DNA of 11,931 bases from Bacteroidia bacterium (lineage in GTDB: Bacteria > Bacteroidota > Bacteroidia > JABDFU01), in NCBI GenBank assembly GCA_020849195.1, contig JADLGT010000346.1, positions 1-11,931 on the forward strand, given 5' to 3'. The translations under genes and the position numbers were made by a program. A model generated the notes under the pieces. It worked only from the letters and a program-made list of their open reading frames with translations. It had not been told where the DNA came from and made no database searches. Positions 1 to 8,182 of this stretch are shown piece by piece (position 1 is the first letter of the stretch; each line of letters starts with the position of its first letter).

Positions 1-39
1 ATTGTGTGTGGGAGTACGAAGATGAAAATTTACGCTCTT
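1..39 (+). CDS. possible 3' tail of an upstream gene (frame uncertain)
   Basis: The first bases are open in two frames. Frame 3 ends at a TAA at 37-39 and reads an acidic tail (VWEYEDENLRS) with codons like those of the genes that follow. Frame 1 stays open to a TGA at 58-60. I favour frame 3 on codon feel only. The gene cannot be identified from so few residues. If a gene does end here, the nucleotidyltransferase that starts at 90 is probably part of a longer operon, because I see no promoter in the short gap. Confidence 0.25.
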
Positions 40-89
40 AACCTGTTATTTAAAAATTGAATATCAATGCTTAACTAAAATATATACAG

Positions 90-1097
90 ATGAAAATCAT
101 CATCCCAATGGCCGGCATGGGTAAACGCATGAGGCCACACACACTTACCATACCAAAGCCATTAATACCAATAGCAGGAAAACCAATGGTGCAGCGCATA
201 GTAGAAGATATTACTAATGTATGCGATGAAAAGGTGGATGAAATTGCGTACGTAGTTGGCCACTTTGGTAAAGAAACAGAAAATCGTTTAATTAAAGTTG
301 CCGAAAAATTAGGAGCCAAAGGAACTATTCATTATCAGGATGAAGCCTTGGGAACAGCCCATGCCATATTGTGCGCCCAAAGCGCTCTCGCCGGAAAAGT
401 TGTAGTAGCATTTGCAGACACATTGTTTAAAGCCGACTTTAAGCTCGACTCATCTAAAGAAGGTATTATTTGGGTGCAAAAAGTTGACGACCCGCGCCCT
501 TTTGGAGTTGTAAAGCTGAACAGCGAAAACTATATCACCGACTTTATTGAAAAGCCGCAGCAATTTGTTTCCGACCTTGCTATAATTGGAATTTATTATT
601 TTAAAGACGGCGAAAATTTGAAGAAAGAATTACAATACCTAATCGATAATAACATTAAAGAAAAAGGAGAGTATCAACTTACCAATGCCTTGGAAAACAT
701 GAAACAAAAGGGCATAAAATTTGCGCCGGGCCGGGTAACAGAGTGGCTCGATTGCGGTAATAAAAATGCAACTGTTTATACCAACCAACGCGTGCTCGAG
801 TTCAACAAAGGAAATAAAGAGTTGGTTTCAAAAACACACAGTGTGCAAAACAGTAAAATAATTGAGCCTTGTTTTATAGGCGAAAATGTAAAGATTGTAA
901 ATTCTGAGGTGGGACCTTTCGCTTCGGTTGGCGATAATTGCATTATAGAAAATTCGAAAATAAAAAATTCTATTATTCAAACAAACACTAAAATAATTAA
1001 AGCCGAACTAAATAATTCCATGGTGGGAAACTTTGTTGAGTTTTATGGAAAAAGCAACGACGCAAGCATTGGCGATTACACCACCATTTATAGTTAA
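90..1097 (+). CDS. sugar-1-phosphate nucleotidyltransferase with C-terminal beta-helix
   Basis: A 335-residue cytoplasmic enzyme expected to join a nucleoside triphosphate to a sugar-1-phosphate, giving an NDP-sugar for cell-surface glycans or peptidoglycan precursors. The N-terminal fold carries the family signature: GMGKRMRP at residues 9-16, PKP at 22-24, the ALGTAHAI stretch near 86-93, and Asp110 in FADTLF where the metal-binding Asp is expected. PRPFGVVKL and FIEKP also follow the family pattern. Residues from about 250 to 330 are hexapeptide-like (SKIIEPCFIGENVKI and onward), i.e. a short left-handed beta-helix. This domain order resembles GlmU and RmlA-like long forms, but the tail looks too short for the GlmU acetyltransferase domain. 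The exact nucleotide and sugar cannot be read from sequence. The gene heads a same-strand run of four envelope genes and lies 20 bases before the TPR gene. Confidence 0.88.
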   Translation: MKIIIPMAGMGKRMRPHTLTIPKPLIPIAGKPMVQRIVEDITNVCDEKVDEIAYVVGHFGKETENRLIKVAEKLGAKGTIHYQDEALGTAHAILCAQSALAGKVVVAFADTLFKADFKLDSSKEGIIWVQKVDDPRPFGVVKLNSENYITDFIEKPQQFVSDLAIIGIYYFKDGENLKKELQYLIDNNIKEKGEYQLTNALENMKQKGIKFAPGRVTEWLDCGNKNATVYTNQRVLEFNKGNKELVSKTHSVQNSKIIEPCFIGENVKIVNSEVGPFASVGDNCIIENSKIKNSIIQTNTKIIKAELNNSMVGNFVEFYGKSNDASIGDYTTIYS

Positions 1098-1117
1098 AAT
1101 AGAATAAATTACAAATA

Positions 1118-2869
1118 ATGAGAATTGCCTATATATATATACTGAGTTGGGTTTTAATTTTTTCCACTTCGTGTAAAACCACTACAAAAGCTACGTCCGG
1201 ATCAACTACCTCTTCAACAAATGTTGCGGGTAAAAATCTCAGCGAAAAAGAGCGTCTCGATTTCGACTACCTGTTTTTTAATGCTAACAAAGAACAGATG
1301 CTAGGCAACTACGAAGTAGCTTCCGGTTTATTTTTGCAGTGTATTGCAAAAGACCCAACGAATGCTGCGCCCATATACGAATTAGCGAAAATTTATAATT
1401 ACGGCGGCAACAAAGATAAGGCGCTCGAACTGAGTGCAAAAGCGGCAAACCTCGATCAAAACAATATATGGTATCAACTGTTGTATGCCGATTGTCTTAC
1501 GGCAAAAAAGCAATATAGCCAAGTCGCTGAAGTATATCAGCGCATCATTCGAATTAATCCCGACAGGATGGATATGTACCTCGAATTAGCCGAAACCTAT
1601 TTGTTGGCTAACAAGCCGAACGAAGCCATAAAAGTGTACGATCGCATAGAAGAAAAAATAGGTGTGAACGAAGAAGGAAGTATGCAAAAAGTTAAAATTT
1701 ATTCTCAGCTTAAAAATACCGATAAGGCGATAAAAGAGTTAAACAAACTTATTCAATTGAGCCCCAAAGAAGCCAAGTACTATGGGATGTTGGGAGAAAT
1801 TTACGAAAATGCCGGACAAAACGAAAAAGCAATGCAAGCCTTTAACGACTTGCTGAAAGTAGATCCGGACAACCCCTTCGTTCATTTGTCATTGGCTAAA
1901 TTTTATTTTGAACAGAAGCAAGACAGCAAGGGACTTGAAGAATACAAGCAGGCATTTAAAAATCCACGCCTCGACATTGACACTAAAATGAAAATACTGC
2001 TTAGCTACTACGCGCTTTCCGAAAACAAGCCGTCATTAAGAACCGATGCTTACCAACTATGTAATTTAATGATCGAATCACATCCGGATGAAGCCAAGTC
2101 CTATTCCATGTATGGCGATTTTTTGTACCGCGACAAAAAACTATCCGAAGCCCGCGACGCTTATCAAAAGGCTAATGCCAGGGATAAAACACGCTACCCC
2201 ATTTGGAGTCAGGTATTGCTTATCGATTCTGAGCTTGGCGATTACGATGCAATGTTGTTCGACAGCAAACAAACGATAGAATTATTTCCTGCTCAGCCCC
2301 TCGGTTATTTTTTTAACGGCATTGCCAACATACAAAAGAAAGAATATAAAAAAGCTGTGGATGTACTGAAGGAAGGGAAAGAATACGTGATAGAAAATCC
2401 TCCCTTGCTTACTCAATTTTATGCCAGTATAGGCGATGCCAGCCATCAAATAAAAGATTATTCGGCATCGGACGAGGCTTATGAAAAAGCGCTTGAATTA
2501 GATGCAAAAAACACCTACGTACTGAATAATTACGCATATTATTTATCGCTGCGTAAAGAAAAATTAACCCATGCGGAAGAAATGTCGAAAAAAACAGTAG
2601 ATGCCGAACCCAATAACAATTCGTTTCTTGATACCTACGGCTGGATACTTTACCAAACCGGAAATTACGAAGAAGCAAAAAAATGGATAAAAAAGGCACT
2701 CGACAATGGAGCTTCAGGGAACGGAGTAATTTTAGAACATTTCGGCGATATTTTATACAAACTTGGCGAACAAGAAAAAGCAATTGAATATTGGAATAAT
2801 GCCAAACAAAAAGGAGGCGCCTCGGAACTTATTGACAAAAAAATAGCCGACAAAAAGCTATATGAATAA
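1118..2869 (+). CDS. TPR-repeat lipoprotein
   Basis: A 583-residue protein made almost entirely of tetratricopeptide repeats. A short hydrophobic N-terminus (IAYIYILSWVLIFSTSC) ends at Cys19 and is followed by a Ser/Thr/Lys-rich linker, which suggests a lipoprotein; the lipobox STSC is a weak match. No acidic surface-export signal follows the Cys, so a periplasm-facing location is favoured. TPR-like helical pairs run from about residue 47 to 575. Clear ones begin near AKYYGMLGEIYENAGQ, AKSYSMYGDFLYRDKK, SFLDTYGWILYQTGNYEEA and EHFGDILYKLGEQEKA. TPR arrays are protein-binding scaffolds and nothing here suggests catalysis. It sits between the nucleotidyltransferase and the DUF4292 lipoprotein, overlapping the latter by 8 bases, so the two are probably translationally coupled. 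From memory this order is common in Bacteroidota; the role is unproven, with envelope assembly a reasonable inference. Confidence 0.85.
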   Translation: MRIAYIYILSWVLIFSTSCKTTTKATSGSTTSSTNVAGKNLSEKERLDFDYLFFNANKEQMLGNYEVASGLFLQCIAKDPTNAAPIYELAKIYNYGGNKDKALELSAKAANLDQNNIWYQLLYADCLTAKKQYSQVAEVYQRIIRINPDRMDMYLELAETYLLANKPNEAIKVYDRIEEKIGVNEEGSMQKVKIYSQLKNTDKAIKELNKLIQLSPKEAKYYGMLGEIYENAGQNEKAMQAFNDLLKVDPDNPFVHLSLAKFYFEQKQDSKGLEEYKQAFKNPRLDIDTKMKILLSYYALSENKPSLRTDAYQLCNLMIESHPDEAKSYSMYGDFLYRDKKLSEARDAYQKANARDKTRYPIWSQVLLIDSELGDYDAMLFDSKQTIELFPAQPLGYFFNGIANIQKKEYKKAVDVLKEGKEYVIENPPLLTQFYASIGDASHQIKDYSASDEAYEKALELDAKNTYVLNNYAYYLSLRKEKLTHAEEMSKKTVDAEPNNNSFLDTYGWILYQTGNYEEAKKWIKKALDNGASGNGVILEHFGDILYKLGEQEKAIEYWNNAKQKGGASELIDKKIADKKLYE

Positions 2870-3734
2870 TTTGCACGTAACAGAAAAAAAAACTCCTCGC
2901 TCATTTCTCTTCTTCTTAGTTTGCCTTCTTGCCCTTTTCAGTTTGCTTAGTTCGTGTAAAACAAAGAAATTAATTTCTACTGCCCCACCCCAACACGTTA
3001 CAAAAAAAACAGCTAAAGAGTTGGAAGTACTTCTTAAAAAAAATGAATTTAAATTTGAATGGATCAATGGAAAGTTTTCGACGGATGTAATAGTTGATAG
3101 TTCTCAAACTTCGTTCAACGTAACTTTCCGTGGGCGCAAAGACAGCGTATTGTGGATGTCTATTACGGTTCCGTTAATCGGGATGGAGGCGGCGAGGGTT
3201 ATTATTACAAAAGATTCGGTACGGTTTATTGACAGATTACATTCGCAGTATTTCGTAGGCGATTTTAATTATATCCATAAATTGTTAAATACCGAAATTG
3301 ATTATGAAATGCTGCAATCGTTATTAGTAGGTAATAGCGTTGAATTTTACGAGGATGAAGAACGTATGCACTCTCTCTCCAACAATGGTCGATACTTGCT
3401 GAGTACAATCCGAAAACGCAAGCTGCGCAAGGTAATGGAAAAAAATAAAGAGCTACGAGACCCTGCGCAAAGTATATGGCTTAACCCCGTTAATTTTAAA
3501 ATCGAACGGATTTTATTCAACGACTTTAATCAAAACCGCACATTTAATGCCGAGTTCGACAAGTTTGCCGAAGTTGATTCCATGTTGTTTCCTAATACAA
3601 TTCATTATTCAATTAAGGCTCAAAAAAATATTGATATTAAACTGGAGTATTCTAAAATAAATAGTAATACTCCTCAAGCATTTCCTTTTAGCATTCCCTC
3701 AAAATATGAACGCATTATTTATAAAGAAAAATAA
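2862..3734 (+). CDS. DUF4292-type lipoprotein
   Basis: A 290-residue predicted lipoprotein. After a basic start (TEKKTPR) comes a hydrophobic segment ending in LLSSC, a good lipobox with Cys32, then a Lys-rich stretch. The mature part looks beta-rich (FNVTFRGRKDSVLWMSITVPLIGMEAARVIIT, given here only as residues near 84-115 in short form), which suits the DUF4292 family. My recollection is that this family falls in the LolA/LolB-like fold group, proteins that hold lipids or lipoproteins in a half-barrel; that is recall, not computed here. The start ATG overlaps the end of the TPR gene and its own end overlaps the next gene by 29 bases, so the three are strongly coupled. A role in lipoprotein or lipid handling at the envelope is inference. 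Confidence 0.8.
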   Translation: MNNLHVTEKKTPRSFLFFLVCLLALFSLLSSCKTKKLISTAPPQHVTKKTAKELEVLLKKNEFKFEWINGKFSTDVIVDSSQTSFNVTFRGRKDSVLWMSITVPLIGMEAARVIITKDSVRFIDRLHSQYFVGDFNYIHKLLNTEIDYEMLQSLLVGNSVEFYEDEERMHSLSNNGRYLLSTIRKRKLRKVMEKNKELRDPAQSIWLNPVNFKIERILFNDFNQNRTFNAEFDKFAEVDSMLFPNTIHYSIKAQKNIDIKLEYSKINSNTPQAFPFSIPSKYERIIYKEK

Positions 3735-4950
3735 GTTTGCATACGCATTTGCCATTCTGCTTGCGCTAATGTTTTGCCTATGCCCCGTTATTAGGTTGCA
3801 GGCCCAAAAGCAAAGCAAATCTGCTCTCGAAGAAAAAAAGAAAAAACTTCAGCAAGACATTGAGTACACCAATCAACTGCTTATAGAAACCAAAAAAAGT
3901 AAAAAACTTTCGCTCAATCAGCTTTTAACTCTTAACAAAAAACTCGCCGACAGGCAGGAACTCATCGCTACCATTAACGGGCAGATATATATACTTAACC
4001 GCCAAATAGCCGAAACGAATAAAAATATTTTAAATCTTCAGACAGATCTTAAAAAGTTGAAAGATGATTACGCGCGCATGATATATAGCGCCTACCGAAA
4101 TCGCGACGAATATAGCAGATTGATGTTTGTTTTTGCCTCTGTTAATTTTAATCAGGCTTATATACGTTTAAAATATCTACAGCAATACAACGAGTACAGG
4201 CGCCATCAAGCCGAACTTATTGAGTTGAAACAAAAAGAATTAAATGATAAGCTACAAGAATTAGAAATGCGTAAAACTGAAAAAAGAGAATTGTTGGGCA
4301 CTCAAGAGTTCGAAAAGGAAACGCTTACCAAAGAAAAATCAGAAAAAGAAGTTATTCTGAATGATTTACAGAGTAAAGAAAAACAATTGAAAGGTACATT
4401 AGTAAAAAAGAAAAAAGATGCCGAGAAACTTCAGCAAGCCATCATGAAAATTATTCGCGAGGAAATTGAAAAAGCAAATGCCGACAAAAGTAAGCCTGCA
4501 ACACGCCTTGTGCTCACCCCCGAAGCACAACAACTTTCCAGCTCATTCTCAAAAAACAGAGGAAAACTTCCGTGGCCTGTTATACAAGGTGTAATTATTG
4601 ATCGGTTTGGCTCTCATCCTCATCCAACCATGCCCGATATTACTATTAATAATAATGGCGTTGATATTGCTACCTCTAAAGGTGCATTGGCTCGCGCTGT
4701 TTTCGACGGAGAAGTTACCGGTGTGGTAAACATTCCGCAGTCGGGCAAAGTAATTATCATCCGCCATGGCGAATACCTGAGTGTTTACGCCAATCTTAAC
4801 GAGGTATATGTAAAAGCAGGCGATAAAATAACAACCAAACAAAACATCGGATCTATTTTACTCGATGAAGAAGATAGTAAAACCGAGCTCCATATTGAAA
4901 TATGGAAAGGGCAAACTAAATTGGATCCCGAAGACTGGCTGTTTAGGTAA
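3706..4950 (+). CDS. EnvC-like murein hydrolase activator (degenerate LytM/M23)
   Basis: A 414-residue periplasmic protein. The signal peptide (residues about 11-32) ends near LQAQ. A long, highly charged coiled coil fills residues 37-258, then a LytM/peptidase M23 domain occupies about 290-414. Active LytM enzymes use an HxxxD zinc pair, a YxHL His and an HxH pair. Here these read NNGVD (Asn316, Asp320), YANL (Asn363) and ELHIE (Glu394, His396). Thus one zinc ligand and two catalytic His residues are missing, as in E. coli EnvC, which activates amidases instead of cutting peptidoglycan. The length and coiled coil also match EnvC. It would act in cell separation by switching on an amidase; the partner is not in this window. 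It is the last gene of the coupled run, and its ATG lies within the DUF4292 gene. Confidence 0.87.
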   Translation: MNALFIKKNKFAYAFAILLALMFCLCPVIRLQAQKQSKSALEEKKKKLQQDIEYTNQLLIETKKSKKLSLNQLLTLNKKLADRQELIATINGQIYILNRQIAETNKNILNLQTDLKKLKDDYARMIYSAYRNRDEYSRLMFVFASVNFNQAYIRLKYLQQYNEYRRHQAELIELKQKELNDKLQELEMRKTEKRELLGTQEFEKETLTKEKSEKEVILNDLQSKEKQLKGTLVKKKKDAEKLQQAIMKIIREEIEKANADKSKPATRLVLTPEAQQLSSSFSKNRGKLPWPVIQGVIIDRFGSHPHPTMPDITINNNGVDIATSKGALARAVFDGEVTGVVNIPQSGKVIIIRHGEYLSVYANLNEVYVKAGDKITTKQNIGSILLDEEDSKTELHIEIWKGQTKLDPEDWLFR

Positions 4951-5011
4951 CCTTAATTAGCGGCGCACTCACAAAAACAGATAAAGCAGTAGTATTACTG
5001 TTTGTAATTTG

Positions 5012-5019
5012 TACCTTCG
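5012..5019 (+). promoter_or_regulatory. candidate -7 promoter element upstream of scoA
   Basis: TACCTTCG matches the Bacteroidota -7 consensus TAnnTTTG at five of its six fixed positions and lies 24 bases before the scoA ATG, giving a plausible short leader. No good TTTG or TTG is seen at the expected distance of about 20 bases upstream, so this is only a candidate. The 93-base gap after the EnvC-like gene is consistent with a new transcription unit starting here. Confidence 0.25.
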
Positions 5020-5043
5020 TTTTTATTTATAATTCGTAGAGCA

Positions 5044-5742
5044 ATGAACAAGATTGTAGCCGGTCCCGATGAGGCCATCAAAGACATAAAGGATAATATG
5101 ACACTTATGTTGGGAGGGTTTGGCTTATGCGGAATACCCGAAAATTGTATTTCGGCCTTGGTACTAAAAGGTGTTAAAGGATTAACTTGTATTTCGAATA
5201 ATGCAGGCGTTGATGATTTTGGTTTGGGGCTTTTGTTAAAGGGCCGCCAAATAAAAAAAATGATTTCTTCGTACGTGGGCGAAAACGAAGAGTTTGAGCG
5301 ATTGATGTTGAGCGGCGAAATGGAAGTTGAACTGATTCCGCAAGGTACATTAGCCGAACGGTGTAGAGCCGGAGGAGCCGGAATACCTGCATTTTATACG
5401 CCGGCCGGTTATGGCACCGAAGTAGCTGCCGGAAAAGAAAAACGTGAGTTTAATGGAAAAACATATTTGATGGAACATTGGTTGCGCGCCGATTTTTCTA
5501 TTGTGAAAGCTTGGAAGGGCGACAAATATGGAAATTTAATTTACAAAGACACTGCACGAAATTTTAATCCCATGATGGCAATGGCAGGTAAAATAACAAT
5601 TGCCGAAGTAGAAGAATTGGTCGAGTCTGATCAGCTCGATCCTAATTTTATTCATACCCCGGGTATTTTTGTTCAGCGTATTTTTCAGGGAAAAAATTAC
5701 GAAAAGCGTATCGAGCAACGTACGGTACGGAAACGTCATTAA
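5044..5742 (+). CDS. scoA: succinyl-CoA:3-ketoacid CoA-transferase, subunit A
   Basis: A 232-residue full-length alpha subunit of the SCOT-type CoA-transferases, which move CoA from succinyl-CoA to acetoacetate in ketone body and branched-chain amino acid breakdown. The family signature GGFGLCGIP is at residues 24-32, SNNAG at 51-55, and the stretch [20 protein letters not shown] at 101-120; the C-terminus [13 protein letters not shown] is typical of the subunit. No subunit B follows: the next gene is glyS, 74 bases on. In this family the catalytic Glu is in the B part, so this protein should be inactive alone and B must be encoded elsewhere. Other acyl-CoA/3-oxoacid specificities (such as 3-oxoadipate CoA-transferase) cannot be excluded, but the sequence reads most like SCOT. 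The ATG at 5044 gives the usual family start. Confidence 0.9.
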   Translation: MNKIVAGPDEAIKDIKDNMTLMLGGFGLCGIPENCISALVLKGVKGLTCISNNAGVDDFGLGLLLKGRQIKKMISSYVGENEEFERLMLSGEMEVELIPQGTLAERCRAGGAGIPAFYTPAGYGTEVAAGKEKREFNGKTYLMEHWLRADFSIVKAWKGDKYGNLIYKDTARNFNPMMAMAGKITIAEVEELVESDQLDPNFIHTPGIFVQRIFQGKNYEKRIEQRTVRKRH

Positions 5743-5816
5743 TTCTGTGTACGAGATGTGATTACCTTTCGTCCTCGTGAAATACATCGAAAAATTTATA
5801 ACTCTTTATTTTTTTT

Positions 5817-7394
5817 ATGACAGCACAAACCAATACACACAAACAAACTATCATTAACAGCGAAGACGCATTCAAAAATATAGTGTCGCATGCCAAAGAA
5901 TACGGTTTTGTTTTTCCGTCGAGCGAAATTTATGACGGACTGGGTGCAGTATATGATTATGGACAGTTAGGTGTTGAGCTCAAAAAAAATATACGCGAGT
6001 ATTGGTGGAAAGCCATGACTCAACTGCATGAAAATATTGTGGGTATTGATGCTGCCATTTTCATGCACCCCACTACGTGGAAAGCTTCGGGGCACGTTGA
6101 TGCGTTTAGCGATCCGTTAATTGACAATAAAGACAGTAAAAAACGTTACCGTGCCGATGTGCTCATTGAAGATTATATAGCTAAAATTGAAACTAAAATT
6201 GAGAAAGAAGTTGAAAAGGCGGTCAAGCGTTTTGGCGAAAATTTTGACGAAAAAATGTTTCGCACTACTAATCCACGAGTATTGGAATATGTAAAAAAAG
6301 TCGAAGAAATAAACATACGTTATAAAACTGCCTTGGAAAAAAACCATTTGGCTGAAGTGAAACAAATTATAGAAGATTGTGAAATTGTTTGTCCGGTAAG
6401 CGGTTCGCGCAACTGGACAGAGGTAAGACAGTTTAATCTTATGTTTAGCACGCAAATGGGTTCTGTAGCTGATGATGCCGGAACGATATATCTGCGCCCC
6501 GAAACAGCACAAGGAATTTTTGTAAATTTTTTGAATGTGCAAAAAACCGGTCGTATGAAAATACCCTTCGGTATTGCACAAACAGGGAAAGCATTTCGCA
6601 ACGAAATTGTTGCCCGGCAGTTTATTTTCAGAATGCGTGAATTTGAACAGATGGAAATGCAATTTTTTATTAAACCGGGAACAGAGATGGAATGGTATAA
6701 TTACTGGAAAGAAGCTCGAATGAAATGGCACAATTCAATGGGATTTTCACAAAATAAATATCGTTTTCACAATCACATCAAACTGGCGCACTACGCTAAT
6801 GCAGCCTGCGACATAGAGTTTGAATTTCCGTTTGGTTTTAAAGAATTAGAAGGAATACATTCCCGTACCGATTTCGATTTAAAAAATCACGAACAGTATT
6901 CAGGAAAAAAATTACAATATTTTGATGTTGAAGAAAATAAAAGTTATGTACCTTATGTTATTGAAACATCTATCGGACTCGACCGTATGTTCCTTGCCGT
7001 ACTTTCGCACGCATATAAAAATGAATCATTAAGCGATGGAACTATACGCGACGTGCTACAGATTCCGCCCTTTCTATCGCCTGTAAAAGTAGCTGTACTG
7101 CCACTGGTAAAAAAAGATGGTCTGCCCGAAAAAGCACGTGAAATTTTGGATTCGCTTAGGTTTGAGCATTACTGCCAGTACGACGAAAAGGACAGTATTG
7201 GTAAACGTTATCGCCGCCAGGACGCAATAGGAACTCCGTTTTGCGTTACTGTTGACCATGATACCCTAACCGACAACTGTGTTACCATACGTTACCGCGA
7301 CACTATGCAGCAGGACAGAATACCTATTGCTACGCTATCAACTGTAGTAGAAAAAAAAGTGAGCTTGAAAAATGCGCTGAAAAATTTGCATTAG
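5817..7394 (+). CDS. glyS: glycyl-tRNA synthetase, single-chain dimeric type
   Basis: A 525-residue class II aminoacyl-tRNA synthetase that charges tRNA-Gly with glycine. It is the eukaryote/archaea-like homodimeric form, not the alpha2-beta2 form of E. coli. Visible features: HPTTWKASGHVDAFSDP near residues 84-100; VCPVSGSRNWTEVRQF near 191-206; YLRPETAQGIF at 225-235; motif 2 as FRNEIVARQFIFRMREFEQM at 260-279; EGIHSRTDFDL near 345-355; motif 3 ETSIGLDRMFLA at 383-394; and a C-terminal anticodon-binding domain from about 412 (VKVAVLPLVKK) to 510. The ATG follows an AT-rich, T-run leader with no clear Shine-Dalgarno site, as is common in the phylum. A weak -7-like TACCTTTC lies at 5763-5770, so the gene may have its own promoter. 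It ends 9 bases from the stop of a convergent gene. Confidence 0.97.
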   Translation: MTAQTNTHKQTIINSEDAFKNIVSHAKEYGFVFPSSEIYDGLGAVYDYGQLGVELKKNIREYWWKAMTQLHENIVGIDAAIFMHPTTWKASGHVDAFSDPLIDNKDSKKRYRADVLIEDYIAKIETKIEKEVEKAVKRFGENFDEKMFRTTNPRVLEYVKKVEEINIRYKTALEKNHLAEVKQIIEDCEIVCPVSGSRNWTEVRQFNLMFSTQMGSVADDAGTIYLRPETAQGIFVNFLNVQKTGRMKIPFGIAQTGKAFRNEIVARQFIFRMREFEQMEMQFFIKPGTEMEWYNYWKEARMKWHNSMGFSQNKYRFHNHIKLAHYANAACDIEFEFPFGFKELEGIHSRTDFDLKNHEQYSGKKLQYFDVEENKSYVPYVIETSIGLDRMFLAVLSHAYKNESLSDGTIRDVLQIPPFLSPVKVAVLPLVKKDGLPEKAREILDSLRFEHYCQYDEKDSIGKRYRRQDAIGTPFCVTVDHDTLTDNCVTIRYRDTMQQDRIPIATLSTVVEKKVSLKNALKNLH

Positions 7395-7395
7395 C

Positions 7396-7411
7396 CGAGA
7401 TTTTTATCTCG
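7396..7411. terminator. small hairpin across the convergent glyS/cargo gene stops
   Basis: A perfect inverted repeat, CGAGAT-TTTT-ATCTCG, begins one base after the glyS stop and contains the stop codon of the minus-strand cargo gene. Its position between two convergent genes suits a bidirectional terminator. The stem is only 6 bp and neither side has a good T-run, so the function is uncertain. Confidence 0.35.
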
Positions 7412-8159
7412 TAATAAAAATTGTTTTTGTATCAATCATCCCATTTTGCAACATGCGTAGAAAATAAATTCCGGGTTGCACACTTTGCAGATTAATGTTT
7501 TCGGAGATATGGACGGCAGAAAATTTGTAAACCAATTCGCCCAAAGAATTGTAAATTGTTATTACGGCAGGTAATAATTTTGGCGTAAAATATATAGAGA
7601 ACAGCCCGTCAACAGAGGGATTCGGGTAAATAAAAAACAAATGGTTGTCGTTATAAGTCGATAAACCTGTCGATAAATTTTTCGTTAATCTGAAATCATC
7701 GAATGCAAGATTTCCTGCTGATTTAATGTACAAAAAACGTAAATGCGACGAACTTGATTTAACCGAAAAATGCTGTTTCCCTTTTGCAGTTGAGGTAGGC
7801 AACGGACAAATTTTTGCAAGTGTATCCCAAGTTAAACTGTCGGAGCTTTCAAGTACAATAAGTTTGCTAATGCTATCAGTTGCACTTCCTTTAATCCAAA
7901 AACTTACTGAGTCAATACCGGGAGTAAAATACGGTGTATTGATTGTTGTATTGGTTCCGCCAAACTTAAATGAATTAGGTCCGCTGCTCCCCGAATATGT
8001 GGATGAAGTATAGTTTCCATGCGTACTGAACTCCCACCCCGCAGGCGCAGTTTGGGCATTTGCCTGATAAGCAGTAAAATCTTCTTGTAAAATAATTGTT
8101 TGAGAGAATGTGGGGAAGAGGCAAGTAAGAAGCAATTTAAGGGAAAAAATTTTCTTCAT
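7404..8159 (-). CDS. T9SS cargo protein with C-terminal type A sorting domain
   Basis: A 251-residue secreted protein. Residues 1-19 form a signal peptide (cleavage likely near TFS|Q). The region at about 20-160 starts LQEDFTAYQ and includes APAGWEF, FWIKGSA and AFDDFRL, the pattern of jelly-roll or cleaved-adhesin/choice-of-anchor modules often found in Bacteroidota extracellular proteins. Residues about 175-251 are a type IX secretion sorting domain: FIYPNPSVDGLFSI, IYNSLGELVY, NLQSVQPGIYFLRM and a terminal TKTIFITR. It is thus expected to cross the outer membrane through the T9SS and be released or anchored at the surface. No catalytic domain is visible and the ligand is unknown. It lies downstream of the barrel-like gene with a 23-base gap, probably in one operon with pth. 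Confidence 0.83.
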   Translation of the reverse strand: MKKIFSLKLLLTCLFPTFSQTIILQEDFTAYQANAQTAPAGWEFSTHGNYTSSTYSGSSGPNSFKFGGTNTTINTPYFTPGIDSVSFWIKGSATDSISKLIVLESSDSLTWDTLAKICPLPTSTAKGKQHFSVKSSSSHLRFLYIKSAGNLAFDDFRLTKNLSTGLSTYNDNHLFFIYPNPSVDGLFSIYFTPKLLPAVITIYNSLGELVYKFSAVHISENINLQSVQPGIYFLRMLQNGMIDTKTIFITR

Positions 8160-8182
8160 AAAAATACAGTGATGTGAAAATA

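Noticed and set aside
1129..1142. TATATATATA run at the start of the TPR gene
   Set aside because: It encodes the hydrophobic AYIYI segment of the lipoprotein signal and is in frame; no separate repeat function is needed.
2409..2783. 124-codon minus-strand open frame
   Set aside because: Antisense to the TPR repeats; low-complexity composition and no start context. The TPR frame explains the region.
5743..5816. Possible remnant of a CoA-transferase B subunit
   Set aside because: The 74 bases contain no frame resembling the usual B-subunit start, and the A subunit has a normal C-terminus, so there is no sign of a broken fusion or deletion scar.
6117..6731. 204-codon minus-strand open frame
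   Set aside because: It lies wholly antisense to glyS and translates to a Phe/Tyr/His-rich chain without any domain; it is a shadow of the conserved synthetase.
7726..8013. 95-codon plus-strand open frame
   Set aside because: Opposite the T9SS cargo gene, whose sorting domain and signal peptide make it the real frame.
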